From assembly GCA_964482515.1 (NCBI GenBank), contig CAYZXT010000023.1, positions 1 through 38,610 of the forward strand: a stretch of 38,610 nucleotides of DNA, in the 5' to 3' direction. The first letter of the stretch is position 1. Every line of letters starts with the position of its first letter. The stretch is from CAYZXT01 sp964482515. GTDB taxonomy: Bacteria; Elusimicrobiota; Elusimicrobia; FEN-1173. A model generated the notes under the pieces. It searched no databases, was not told the origin of the DNA, and saw only the letters and a program-made list of their open reading frames with translations. Below are positions 1 through 7,857 of the stretch, in pieces. The position numbers and the translations under genes were made by a program.

Positions 1-1037
1 CCAACGACATCAAAAAAGTTCTGGCCTATTCCACCATCAGCCAGTTGGGCTACATGATGTTGTCCATGGGCGTGGGGAACGTCCAGGCCGGGATGTTCCA
101 TCTGACGACCCACGCCTTCTTTAAGGCGCTGTTGTTCCTCGGCGCCGGCAGCGTCATTCACGCGGTCCACACCAACGACATTTGGCAGATGGGCGGACTC
201 TCCAAGAAAATGCCGGTCACTTTCATGACCTTCGCCTGCGCCACCCTGGCGATCATCGGCTTCCCCATGTTCTCCGGGTTTTTCAGCAAGGAGGCGATCC
301 TGGGCGCGGTCTACGGGGGACACCACAGCGCGCTCTTCGTGATCGCCGTCCTCACGGCCTTCATGACCTCGTTTTACATGTGCCGGTTGTTCTTCCTGAC
401 GTTCCTGGGCGATCCGCGCGACCCGCACCTCTTCGCCCACGCCCACGAGTCCGGTCTCTCGATGACAATCCCGCTGATTGTACTCGCGGTCCTTTCCACC
501 ATCGCCGGGTTTTTCTTCACCTACGTCTGGTCGATCGGCCGGTGGATTCCTTCGTTGGAAGAAGCCGCGCACCACGATATGGTCGTTCCGGTCGCGTCCT
601 TGAGCGCCATGCTGCTCGGCGCCGGGTTGGCCTGGGGCATGTATCGCATCGGTTCGCCGGACCCCGCCAAGTTGGTCCAGCGATGGAAGGGCGTCCACGC
701 GTTCCTCGGCCGCCGGGTGGCGGACGAAATCTACCTGTGGCTCATCGGAAACATTTACCATCCTCTTTCCCGCGTTTTCGCGCGGTTCGATTACGACGTG
801 CTGGACCAGTTCATCGTGGACGGTTTCGGCTGGGCAGCGCGGAAGATCAGCTTGGGCAAGAAATGGTTCGATGATGTCGTGGTGGACGGTTTCCTCGTCA
901 ATGGCGTGGGCCGGTTCACGCAGGTCCTGGGCACCGGCCTTCCGTTGCTGCAAAATGGCTATGTGCAGTTTTATCTCCTGTTGCTGGCCGCCGGCATGGG
1001 GCTGATGATTTTCTGGACGGTCAAAACTTTCAGCTAA
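1..1037 (+). CDS. nuoL: NADH-quinone oxidoreductase subunit L (NuoL), 5'-truncated by the window edge
   Basis: C-terminal part (about 345 residues) of the largest antiporter-like membrane subunit of respiratory complex I, which takes part in proton pumping coupled to quinone reduction. The frame is already open at base 3 and begins NDIKKVLAYSTISQLGYMM, the conserved segment in the middle of NuoL, so roughly the N-terminal half lies outside the window. The fragment keeps the HAFFKALLF motif, whose lysine belongs to the central charged axis of the membrane arm, and the FSGFFSKEAIL motif. Several hydrophobic helices follow, then a long C-terminal part ending in a hydrophobic helix near the stop, as expected for the NuoL lateral helix and its terminal anchor. 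It stops 23 bases before nuoM in the order L-M-N, the usual end of nuo operons. Identity is near certain. Confidence 0.97.
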   Translation, partial: NDIKKVLAYSTISQLGYMMLSMGVGNVQAGMFHLTTHAFFKALLFLGAGSVIHAVHTNDIWQMGGLSKKMPVTFMTFACATLAIIGFPMFSGFFSKEAILGAVYGGHHSALFVIAVLTAFMTSFYMCRLFFLTFLGDPRDPHLFAHAHESGLSMTIPLIVLAVLSTIAGFFFTYVWSIGRWIPSLEEAAHHDMVVPVASLSAMLLGAGLAWGMYRIGSPDPAKLVQRWKGVHAFLGRRVADEIYLWLIGNIYHPLSRVFARFDYDVLDQFIVDGFGWAARKISLGKKWFDDVVVDGFLVNGVGRFTQVLGTGLPLLQNGYVQFYLLLLAAGMGLMIFWTVKTFS

Positions 1038-1060
1038 AAATATTTTATAAGGAGTCTTTC

Positions 1061-2548
1061 ATGGGCATTTTGAGTTGGATCACCTTCATCCCTTTATTCG
1101 CCTCGGCCGTCATCCTGGCCCTGCCGAAGGACAACAAAACCGCCATCCGCTGGTTCGCGACGGCGGCGGCCGCGATCCCGCTGGTCCTGTCCACCTGGCT
1201 ATATTTCAATTTCGACACGGCCAACGCCGGCATCCAGTACTTGGAGAAAGCGGCCTGGATCCCCGTGTTCAATATCCACTACACCGTCGGGGTGGACGGA
1301 TTGTCCCTGCCCATGGTGATTCTGACGGCCCTCCTGTCCCTGATCTCCATCATCGCCTCCTTCAATATTGAAATCCGCGTGAAAGAATATTTCTTCTGGT
1401 TCCTCGTCCTCGAAACCGGGATGATGGGCGTGTTCGTGGCCCTCGACTTCTTCCTCTTTTATGTTTTCTGGGAAATCACGCTGGTGCCGATGTATTTCCT
1501 GATCGGGATTTGGGGCGGACCCAAGAAGGAATACGCGGCCGTTAAGTTCTTCCTTTATACGTTGGCCGGCAGCGTGTTCATGCTGCTGGGAATGCTGGCG
1601 CTTTATTTCAACAGCACGCCGCACACCTTCGACATGATGGAGCTTTCCGCCCAGTCGTCGCAATTCGCCCGAGGACTGCAGATCATCATCTTCCTCGCGC
1701 TCTACGTCGGCTTCGCCGTGAAGATACCGGCCTTCCCGTTCCACACCTGGCTGCCTCTCGCCCACGTGGAAGCGCCCACGGCGATTTCCGTGATCCTGGC
1801 CGGCGTGCTGCTCAAGATGGGAACCTACGGCATCCTCCGCGTTTCCTATCCGATCCTGCCCCAGGCCACCCAGTGGTTCATGCTGCCGCTGGTGATCATC
1901 GCTTTCATCAACATCGTCTACGGCGCGTTCTGCGCCATGTCCCAGCGCGACATGAAGCGCATGGTCGCCTACTCTTCCGTCAACCACATGGGCTATTGCC
2001 TGTTGGGCATGGCGGCGGTCACCGGGCAGAACGCATCCGCCGGGATGTCCGGCGCGGTCCTGCAGATGGTGACCCACGGCGTCGTCACCGGGTCCCTGTT
2101 CCTTTTGGTGGGCGTGATCTACGACCAGGCCCATACGCGCAATATCGACGACTTCGGCGGCCTCGGCGCGAAGCTGCCGATCTTCACGGGCATCATGATC
2201 GTGCAGGCGATGGCGTCCCTCGGACTGCCGGGGTTGGCGGGGTTCATTTCCGAATTCCTCTGTTTCCTCGGCGCCTTCGGCCAGCCGGAATTCCGCTGGT
2301 GGGTGATCCTTTCGGTGCTCGGCATCGTCATCACCGCGGCGTTCTTCCTGAAGCTGATCAAGGACGTGTTCCTCGGCGAATTCAATCCCAAATGGGAAGG
2401 CCATCTCAAAGACATGAGCCCGCGCGAGCTGGTGACCGTGGTTCCGTTGCTGGTGTTGACGATTCTCTTGGGCGTTCAACCGCACTTGGCCCTGAACCTG
2501 ATGAATTCGACCTTGACCGCGCTCATCCAAAAAGTGGTGGGGGGATAG
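1061..2548 (+). CDS. nuoM: NADH-quinone oxidoreductase subunit M (NuoM)
   Basis: Antiporter-like, proton-translocating subunit of complex I in the inner membrane. The 495-residue length is normal for the family. Family-defining charged residues are visible: Glu138 in FWEITLVPMYFLIG (the conserved TM5 glutamate), Lys221 in FAVKIPAFPFHTWLP and Lys252 in GVLLKMGTYG. The MKRMVAYSSVNHMGY segment around residues 300-315 is also typical. The start ATG is preceded by AAGGAG at 1049-1054 with six bases between, which fixes it. It sits 23 bases after nuoL and 8 bases before nuoN, so all three are surely cotranscribed. Nothing looks truncated or shifted. Confidence 0.98.
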   Translation: MGILSWITFIPLFASAVILALPKDNKTAIRWFATAAAAIPLVLSTWLYFNFDTANAGIQYLEKAAWIPVFNIHYTVGVDGLSLPMVILTALLSLISIIASFNIEIRVKEYFFWFLVLETGMMGVFVALDFFLFYVFWEITLVPMYFLIGIWGGPKKEYAAVKFFLYTLAGSVFMLLGMLALYFNSTPHTFDMMELSAQSSQFARGLQIIIFLALYVGFAVKIPAFPFHTWLPLAHVEAPTAISVILAGVLLKMGTYGILRVSYPILPQATQWFMLPLVIIAFINIVYGAFCAMSQRDMKRMVAYSSVNHMGYCLLGMAAVTGQNASAGMSGAVLQMVTHGVVTGSLFLLVGVIYDQAHTRNIDDFGGLGAKLPIFTGIMIVQAMASLGLPGLAGFISEFLCFLGAFGQPEFRWWVILSVLGIVITAAFFLKLIKDVFLGEFNPKWEGHLKDMSPRELVTVVPLLVLTILLGVQPHLALNLMNSTLTALIQKVVGG

Positions 2549-2556
2549 AAATCTAA

Positions 2557-3960
2557 ATGAACCTCATGCTCCTGGCGCCGGAAATCCTTCTGTCGGTCGT
2601 GGCCCTCTGCCTGTTCGTGGCGGAGACCCTCTGGCCGAACCGCCGTCTTCTGCTGAACATCGCCTCTTTTTCCTTGTTGGCCGCGGCCGCCCTGATCGTC
2701 CAGGACCTGGGCCGCTCCGGGACCTTGTTCGGCATGGCCGCGGTGGACGACCTATCCCAGTTTTTCAAACTGGTGCTTCTGGCCGGCGTCTTGCTCGTCG
2801 TCTGGATGTCGGACAGTTTCCATGGATTCGGAACGATCAAAACCTGGGGGACATACCTGGGGGTTTTGCTCCTGGCGACGGTGGGCATGATGCTCCTGGT
2901 CTCTTCGTCCGATTTTCTCATGGTGGTCATCTCCATCGAACTGCTGGGGATCAGCTCCTTCATCCTGACGGGCTATTTTAAGGATGAACGTCGTTCCAGC
3001 GAAGCGGCGATTAAATTCTTCCTGATCGGCGCCTTCTCTTCCGCCCTCATGATCTACGGTATCTCGTTGCTTTACGGTCTGACCGGGTCGACCGCTCTCT
3101 CCGCCGTGTCCGAGGCATTGGTTAAGGGCTCGCATAAACTGCCGCTCATCGGCGCGATCGTTTTGATCCTGGCCGGTTTCGGGTTCAAGCTGGCCATGGC
3201 GCCGTTTCACATGTGGGTGCCGGATACCTACGAAGGCGCTCCCACGCCGGTGACCGCTTTCCTTTCCGTGGCGCCCAAGGCCGCGGCCCTGGGGATCATC
3301 GTCCGCGCCTTCCCGAACCACCAGGAACTGGGGATCACTTGGCTCCTCGCGCTCCTGGCGGCCGTCACGATGTCCGTCGGCAATCTTTCAGCCCTCAGGC
3401 AGACGAACATCAAGCGGCTGCTCGGTTATTCTTCGATCGCCCAGATGGGATACGTTCTCGTCGGTTTCGTCGCGGCAGGTTCCCTGGGGATGGAATCCGT
3501 TTTGATCTACGCGCTGGCGTATCTCTTCATGAACCTGGGCGCATTCGCCTGCGTGATCGCCGTGGCCAATGAATCACAGACGGAGGAACTGGACGGATTT
3601 TCCGGGTTGGGGGAGCGATCCCTGCCATTGGCTTTGGTGACGACGATCTTCCTGCTGTCCCTGACCGGTATTCCGCCTCTCATCGGGTTCGTCGGTAAGT
3701 TCGCCATCTTCGCCGCCGCCATGAAAGAGCAATGGGTATGGCTGGCCGTCATCGGCGTGGTCAACAGCGTCGTCTCCCTTTATTATTATTTCGGCATCGT
3801 CCACCGGATGTTCTTCAACGCGCCTTCGGCGAGCGCCACCGGGAAGTTTTCCATGTCGCCGTCGCTGGTCAGCTGCGTCGTGGTCACGCTTTTCATAACG
3901 GTCGTGGCGGGGATATTCCCCAACGCTCTGCTCGCCTGGGTGCAGAGGATCGTCCAATGA
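2557..3960 (+). CDS. nuoN: NADH-quinone oxidoreductase subunit N (NuoN)
   Basis: Third antiporter-like subunit of the complex I membrane arm, 467 residues and about 14 hydrophobic helices. The expected charged residues are visible: Glu128 in VISIELLGISSF, Lys211 in GFGFKLAMAPFHMWVPD and Lys241 in SVAPKAAALG. The segment KRLLGYSSIAQMGY is also diagnostic. The start lies 8 bases after the nuoM stop; a G-rich run at about 2539-2544 is the only ribosome-binding candidate. As in many bacteria nuoN closes the nuo operon. The next gene belongs to isoprenoid/quinone metabolism and is separated by about 90 bases holding two hairpins. Confidence 0.98.
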   Translation: MNLMLLAPEILLSVVALCLFVAETLWPNRRLLLNIASFSLLAAAALIVQDLGRSGTLFGMAAVDDLSQFFKLVLLAGVLLVVWMSDSFHGFGTIKTWGTYLGVLLLATVGMMLLVSSSDFLMVVISIELLGISSFILTGYFKDERRSSEAAIKFFLIGAFSSALMIYGISLLYGLTGSTALSAVSEALVKGSHKLPLIGAIVLILAGFGFKLAMAPFHMWVPDTYEGAPTPVTAFLSVAPKAAALGIIVRAFPNHQELGITWLLALLAAVTMSVGNLSALRQTNIKRLLGYSSIAQMGYVLVGFVAAGSLGMESVLIYALAYLFMNLGAFACVIAVANESQTEELDGFSGLGERSLPLALVTTIFLLSLTGIPPLIGFVGKFAIFAAAMKEQWVWLAVIGVVNSVVSLYYYFGIVHRMFFNAPSASATGKFSMSPSLVSCVVVTLFITVVAGIFPNALLAWVQRIVQ

Positions 3961-3997
3961 CGAGAGCCTCCATTTCAATATCAAATAGTGCTCCGTA

Positions 3998-4020
3998 CTT
4001 GCCCGATGGAAACGGGCAAG
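3998..4020 (+). other. Perfect 8-bp hairpin downstream of nuoN
   Basis: CTTGCCCG (3998-4005) and CGGGCAAG (4013-4020) form a perfect inverted repeat around a 7-base loop. There is no T-run after it, so it is not a classical intrinsic terminator. It could stabilise the nuo mRNA 3' end, or attenuate or separate nuo expression from the prenyltransferase gene. The structure is seen in the sequence; the role is inferred. Confidence 0.55.
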
Positions 4021-4021
4021 T

Positions 4022-4049
4022 GGCAGCCTTCGCGCTAGTGAGGGCTGCC
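4022..4049 (+). promoter_or_regulatory. Hairpin covering the ribosome-binding region of the polyprenyl synthase gene
   Basis: GGCAGCC (4022-4028) pairs perfectly with GGCTGCC (4043-4049), ending two bases before the start codon at 4052. The only Shine-Dalgarno-like purines, GAGGG around 4040-4044, overlap the start of the 3' arm. Folding would therefore limit ribosome access, which is a plausible translational control point. Inference only. Confidence 0.4.
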
Positions 4050-4051
4050 CT

Positions 4052-5050
4052 ATGACGACCGTGTTCGCGCGGCTTGAGCCCTTGCTTAAATCCGGTGATT
4101 CCAAGGGTCTCGTTCTTTTCATGAAAGAGTTTGAGCAGGACCTGGCCGCTTTCGCCAAAGACCAAAAAGGATTCCTCGCGCAACTGACGGAATACATTTT
4201 CAATGGCTCCGGAAAACGCGTCCGTCCGGGGCTGGTTTATGTGTCATCCCAGTTCGGCAAGGCTGACCCTCGCTCGGTGAAGGAAACGGCATTGGCCGTG
4301 GAAATGATCCACATCTCCACGCTCGTGCACGACGATTTGGTGGACGAAGCGGCGATGCGTCGGCAAAAGCCCACGGTCGGCGTGAAGTTCGGTCACGGCG
4401 CGGCGGTTTTGCTGGGCGACCACGTCTATGCGCGCGCGTTTCAACGGCTCGCTTCCCTCGGTGACCCGGAACTCGTTCGGGTATTGGCGGACAGCACCAT
4501 GGCCATGTGCGAGGGGGAGATCGACCAGTTGGAACACCGGTATGTGTTCGACCTCACGGAGGAAGCCTATTTGTCTTTCCTGGACCGCAAGACCGCGGCG
4601 CTGATGGCGGCCTGCTGCGGCGCCGGCGGGCGTTTGGCCGGTTTGCCCGAACGACAGGTCAACGCCCTGGAGTGTTTCGGCCGGCATGTCGGGATCGCTT
4701 TCCAGATCGTGGACGATATCCTGGATTTGGAAGGGGAAGAAATCCAAACCGGAAAAACCCTCCACACCGATTTGCTGCACGGAAAGATGACGCTGCCTCT
4801 CATCCATTATTTCGGCCGGATCAAGGACCCTTCCGAAAAAGACGCCGTTCTCAACATGATGCGCAATCCCGACGGCCATGTCGCGGACCTGATACGGCGG
4901 GTCCGCGATTCCGGGTCCATCGATTATAGCCGCCGAAAAGTCATCGCGCTCCTGGAGCAAGCCGACCAGGCCCTCGCCAATCTTCCCGATCATCCGTCCC
5001 GCCGGCTCCTTGCCGACATCTCCCGCCGCCTCGCCGACCGCCAGCACTAA
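4052..5050 (+). CDS. Polyprenyl diphosphate synthase (trans, long-chain; IspB/HepT type)
   Basis: Builds the isoprenoid side chain of the respiratory quinone by head-to-tail addition of isopentenyl diphosphate to an allylic primer. The 332-residue protein has the whole family signature: GKRVRPG at 54-60, first Asp-rich motif DDLVD at 94-98 and second Asp-rich motif DDILD at 221-225, with GKTLHTDLLHGKMTLPL after it. The two residues at positions -5 and -4 before the first motif are Ser89 and Thr90. Small residues there leave the product tunnel open and argue for a long product rather than farnesyl diphosphate (known rule for the family). It follows the nuo operon, which fits a quinone role. 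The exact chain length cannot be told, so no symbol is given. Confidence 0.93.
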   Translation: MTTVFARLEPLLKSGDSKGLVLFMKEFEQDLAAFAKDQKGFLAQLTEYIFNGSGKRVRPGLVYVSSQFGKADPRSVKETALAVEMIHISTLVHDDLVDEAAMRRQKPTVGVKFGHGAAVLLGDHVYARAFQRLASLGDPELVRVLADSTMAMCEGEIDQLEHRYVFDLTEEAYLSFLDRKTAALMAACCGAGGRLAGLPERQVNALECFGRHVGIAFQIVDDILDLEGEEIQTGKTLHTDLLHGKMTLPLIHYFGRIKDPSEKDAVLNMMRNPDGHVADLIRRVRDSGSIDYSRRKVIALLEQADQALANLPDHPSRRLLADISRRLADRQH

Positions 5051-5154
5051 TTCCTAAGTAGCCCCTCATTTTCTTTAGCAAAAATTCAGAATCAAAACAG
5101 AATATCTCCATACGGGATTGGTATGCTCAGACAGAGATAAATCATAGAGATTTT

Positions 5155-5199
5155 GGGCTGGCCGACAAGTCGGGGGTGGCTGCGGCCAGCCCTTTTTTT
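5155..5199 (+). terminator. Strong intrinsic terminator after the polyprenyl synthase gene
   Basis: GGGCTGGCC (5155-5163) and GGCCAGCCC (5184-5192) form a perfect 9-bp GC-rich stem followed directly by seven T (5193-5199). The 20-base loop holds a second small palindrome, CCGAC-AA-GTCGG. About 100 gene-free bases separate it from the upstream stop, so the stem could also end a short independent RNA. I recognise no RNA family. Confidence 0.85.
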
Positions 5200-5200
5200 G

Positions 5201-5313
5201 TCATAGAAGAATTTATTCGTAGCGAATTTTCAACATAATATGCTAATAATTGGTTTGATTAGCTATATTGTTGCATAAATGCTTGATGTAAGCGTTTGAA
5301 AGGGAGAAATACG
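5201..5313 (+). promoter_or_regulatory. AT-rich putative promoter region and ribosome-binding site of the FlgD-Ig-like gene
   Basis: After the terminator the sequence turns markedly AT-rich compared with the coding DNA, as expected for a promoter. TTGGTT (about 5251) with CATAAA about 18 bases downstream is the best -35/-10 candidate, but the match is weak. AGGGAG at 5301-5306 lies 7 bases before ATG 5314 and decides that start over the in-frame TTG at 5296. Confidence 0.35.
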
Positions 5314-5718
5314 ATGCGCAAATTCAACAAAATCATTTTAACGTCGACGATCCTGGCTCTAGGGCAAATCCTATTGGGAACGAACCTGGGATCCCAGTTG
5401 ACCGATCTGGGCTCGGCTCGGCCGCAGGGTGCGCCGGCCGCGGACCTGTCAAATGCCTACGCATTCCCGGTTCCCTTTAAGCCGTCCCTCGGACAACCCT
5501 ATATAAGCTTTATCAATCTTTCGGGTGAAGCAACAGTGCGTATTTACGATGTGAATGGCACTATGGTTAGAACATTGCATGCTTCTAAGTCAGACAGTGG
5601 TATTTTGAAATGGGACGTGACGGACGATAAGGGAAACCGACTCAGCAGTGACGTTTTCTTGTACGTGATTGAAAGCAGCGAACAAACCAAGTCAGGCAAA
5701 CTACTGGTGGTAAGATAA
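5314..5718 (+). CDS. Small exported protein made of one FlgD-Ig / sorting-domain-like module
   Basis: A 134-residue protein with an N-terminal signal peptide (MRKFNK, then a hydrophobic stretch to about residue 25) and a short linker. One beta-rich domain covers about residues 48-134. It has the usual outline of FlgD-type Ig-like domains and type IX (Por) C-terminal sorting domains: FPVPFKP at the start, ATVRIYDVNGTMVRTL in the middle, LKWDVTDDKGN, then a final SGKLLVVR strand. Such domains normally sit at the C-terminus of a much larger secreted protein; here no passenger is present. AGGGAG supports ATG 5314. The gene is visibly more AT-rich than its neighbours. The stop lies one base before the next start, so it is cotranscribed with the PorV-like gene. 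It could be a minor subunit or a decayed cargo; function unknown. Confidence 0.75.
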   Translation: MRKFNKIILTSTILALGQILLGTNLGSQLTDLGSARPQGAPAADLSNAYAFPVPFKPSLGQPYISFINLSGEATVRIYDVNGTMVRTLHASKSDSGILKWDVTDDKGNRLSSDVFLYVIESSEQTKSGKLLVVR

Positions 5719-5719
5719 C

Positions 5720-7705
5720 ATGAAACAGAGCGCGGACCTCAAAAAAGACGGTGTGATCAAGAAGGGGCAGAAAGCCCTTCTCGCCGTCATTTTTGTCTTC
5801 GCGCAGGTCCTTCCGTCCTTTGCGGGCGGGCCAGGGACCAGCACCGCCAACTTTCTGAAGATGGGAGTGGGCGGCCGCGGCGTGGCCATGGGAGACGCCC
5901 AGATTGCGTCCGCCAACGAGGCCATGGCCCTTTATTGGAACCCGGCCTTGCTTGGAGGTTTGAATCAAAATGAAGTCGGCTTCATGCATAACAATTATCT
6001 TTTGGGCATCAACCACGACGTCCTTCACTACATTCAACCCACGCGTCAATTCGGCACCTTCGGCATCGGGTTCTCTCTGCTTCGCGTCGGCGACATTCAG
6101 GGTTACGACGCATCGAGCACTCCGACCCAGCAGCTTTCCGCTTCCGATTCGTTGTATACCGTGGGATGGGGGAAATCCTGGGACAGACTGGAGCGTTTCG
6201 CCGGACTTGAGACCGGCGTCAACTTTAAATTCCTGCAAAAAAAATTGGGCAACGATTCCGCTTCAGGCATGATGGGGGATTTCGGGCTGGCCTATCGAAT
6301 CCAGAGCGGCTGGTTCCACCAGTTAAAAACGGCTTTCGTTCTTCAGAATTTCGGCCCCGGCTTGAAATTCATCGAGCAGTCCTCCCCGCTCCCGCGGATG
6401 ATGAAACTGGGCCTGGCCTACCCTCTGTTCGGCGACAACATGACGGTCGCTGGCGACATCGTCAAACCTTCCGATAACGGTCTCTATACAAACCTTGGTT
6501 TTGAATACCGCCTCTGGAACATCGTGGCTTTCCGTCTCGGCTTGAAAGGCCAGAATGATCTGGACACAGGTTTGACTTACGGCGTGGGTTTCGGCAACGA
6601 ACGCATCCGCTTGGATTATGCTTTCGTGCCTTTTGGGAAGCTGGGCGACAGCCATCGCGTCAGCCTCGGTTTCCGGTTCGGCCAGTCCTACCGCCGGGCC
6701 CAGGTCCAGACCCAGATCAAACAGGCCTATGAAAAAGCCGAGGCCCGCTACGCGCAAGGCTACCTGGTGGACGCCTATATCCAATCCTCCCAGATCATCG
6801 ACGTGGCTCCGTGGCACCGTCCGTCCCGCCTGCTGATGCGCAAGATCCAGCAGGAGTTCAAGGACCTTGAGGACATTGCCCGCCGCGAACAGCTGCAGGT
6901 CCAGATCGACGACCACTTCTCCCGCGGGGAACAGTACTTCCAGCTGGACGAGCTCCTGTCCGCCAAACGCGAGTTCGAAGCCATCCTCGCCTTGCAGCCC
7001 AATCACATGGGCGCCCGGACCTATTTGAAACGCATCGACGACCGTTTCGCCAGCCTCGTCCAAACCTTCTACGAGGCCGGTATGAGGGCCTTCGCGTCGG
7101 GCGACTATGCTCAGGCCAAAGAGCAGTTCCAGAAAGTCCTGGTGGTCGACCCGAACCACTCCGAAGCGCGGGAACAGTTGACCCGGACCGAGAGACTGCT
7201 GACCCAGGCGGAAGCCGAGGCCAAGGACCGGGCCAAGATGGAAGCCGTTCGGCCCGTCTATATGGCTGCTCTCAGCGCCTTTGAGCGGAAAGATTATGTG
7301 GAGGCCCTCAATAAGTTTGAGGAAATCCTGCGGATCGATTCGGACAACAACGAAGCGAAACGCTACCGCGGCCTGTGCCGGGACATCCTGGCCAAAAACG
7401 CCTTCGACGAAGGCAACAAGGCCGCCCAAGCGGGCAACTGGCAGGCGGCCAATGAAAACTACAAAATGGCCCTGAAATACAAGCCCGATTATGACGAAGC
7501 CCAGAACGCGTTAAGCAAGGTCCGCGGCCAGATGGGTGAGCAAAAGAAAACCGAGTCCCAGGACCTCTATAAGGAAGGCTTGGAGGCCTTCTTGGCCGGC
7601 GACCAAAGCAAGGCTCTGAAACTGTGGCAGAAGGCCGTTGATTTGGATCCGGAGAACCTGGAGGCCAAGCGCGGATTGGAGCGTCTGTCGCAGCGCGGAA
7701 ATTAA
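5720..7705 (+). CDS. PorV/UPF0164-like outer-membrane beta-barrel with C-terminal TPR array
   Basis: 661 residues. A signal peptide ends near residue 36 (hydrophobic core ALLAVIFVFAQVLPSFA, cleavage before GG). Residues about 37-325 match the PorV/UPF0164 barrel pattern: TSTANFLKMGVGGRGVAMGDA, then EAMALYWNPALL, followed by alternating beta-strand sequence. Residues about 332-661 hold about six tetratricopeptide repeats, including FYEAGMRAFASGDYAQAKEQF and LYKEGLEAFLAGDQSKALKLW. PorV family proteins shuttle or anchor type IX cargo at the outer membrane; UPF0164 homologues outside Bacteroidota are poorly understood. The TPR tail would give a periplasmic scaffold. It starts one base after the FlgD-Ig-like gene and ends at a terminator, so the two form one unit. 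Barrel family call is good; a secretion role is inference. Confidence 0.82.
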   Translation: MKQSADLKKDGVIKKGQKALLAVIFVFAQVLPSFAGGPGTSTANFLKMGVGGRGVAMGDAQIASANEAMALYWNPALLGGLNQNEVGFMHNNYLLGINHDVLHYIQPTRQFGTFGIGFSLLRVGDIQGYDASSTPTQQLSASDSLYTVGWGKSWDRLERFAGLETGVNFKFLQKKLGNDSASGMMGDFGLAYRIQSGWFHQLKTAFVLQNFGPGLKFIEQSSPLPRMMKLGLAYPLFGDNMTVAGDIVKPSDNGLYTNLGFEYRLWNIVAFRLGLKGQNDLDTGLTYGVGFGNERIRLDYAFVPFGKLGDSHRVSLGFRFGQSYRRAQVQTQIKQAYEKAEARYAQGYLVDAYIQSSQIIDVAPWHRPSRLLMRKIQQEFKDLEDIARREQLQVQIDDHFSRGEQYFQLDELLSAKREFEAILALQPNHMGARTYLKRIDDRFASLVQTFYEAGMRAFASGDYAQAKEQFQKVLVVDPNHSEAREQLTRTERLLTQAEAEAKDRAKMEAVRPVYMAALSAFERKDYVEALNKFEEILRIDSDNNEAKRYRGLCRDILAKNAFDEGNKAAQAGNWQAANENYKMALKYKPDYDEAQNALSKVRGQMGEQKKTESQDLYKEGLEAFLAGDQSKALKLWQKAVDLDPENLEAKRGLERLSQRGN

Positions 7706-7734
7706 ATAACCCCCCAAACGATGAGTTTTATCAA

Positions 7735-7766
7735 GGCCGCGGATTGCCTCCGCGGTCTGTTTTTTT
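7735..7766 (+). terminator. Intrinsic terminator after the PorV-TPR gene
   Basis: GGCCGCGGA (7735-7743) pairs with TCCGCGGTC (7749-7757; one G-U) around a 5-base loop, followed by TG and seven T (7760-7766). It closes the two-gene unit 5314-7705. Confidence 0.88.
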
Positions 7767-7783
7767 GTTAATTGAAAACGCTG

Positions 7784-7800
7784 TTGACAAAGGAGTAAAC
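7784..7800 (+). promoter_or_regulatory. TTGACA box overlapping a strong ribosome-binding site
   Basis: TTGACA at 7784-7789 is a perfect consensus -35 hexamer just after a terminator, but no good -10 lies 16-18 bases further (best AAGACT at 7807). The same stretch contains AAAGGAG (7789-7795), an ideal ribosome-binding site five bases before ATG 7801. Both uses cannot be fully true at once: a TTGACA promoter would start transcription after 7801. I cannot tell which is real. Confidence 0.4.
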
Positions 7801-7857
7801 ATGATAAAGACTTACTGTTGTCGAAGCGAATCGCAATGCGATGAGGAGGCCCCGTGA
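7801..7857 (+). CDS. Putative 18-residue leader peptide, translationally coupled to the response regulator
   Basis: ATG 7801 has AAAGGAG at ideal distance. It opens a frame of 18 codons (reads MIKTYCCRSESQCDEEAP) whose TGA (7855-7857) overlaps the GTG start of the receiver gene in a GTGA arrangement typical of translational coupling. The peptide holds three cysteines, two adjacent. It could be an upstream control ORF for the operon. It is too short to prove coding, and the receiver also has its own GAGGAGG site at 7843-7849. Confidence 0.35.
   Translation: MIKTYCCRSESQCDEEAP

Noticed and set aside
1199..2530. A 443-codon minus-strand open frame across nuoM
   Set aside because: Shadow of nuoM, whose identity is certain; composition is His/Asp/Gln-rich without a fold.
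5155..5199. Riboswitch upstream of the FlgD-Ig-like gene
   Set aside because: I recognise no known aptamer pattern; the perfect stem followed by seven T is fully explained as a terminator of the upstream gene.
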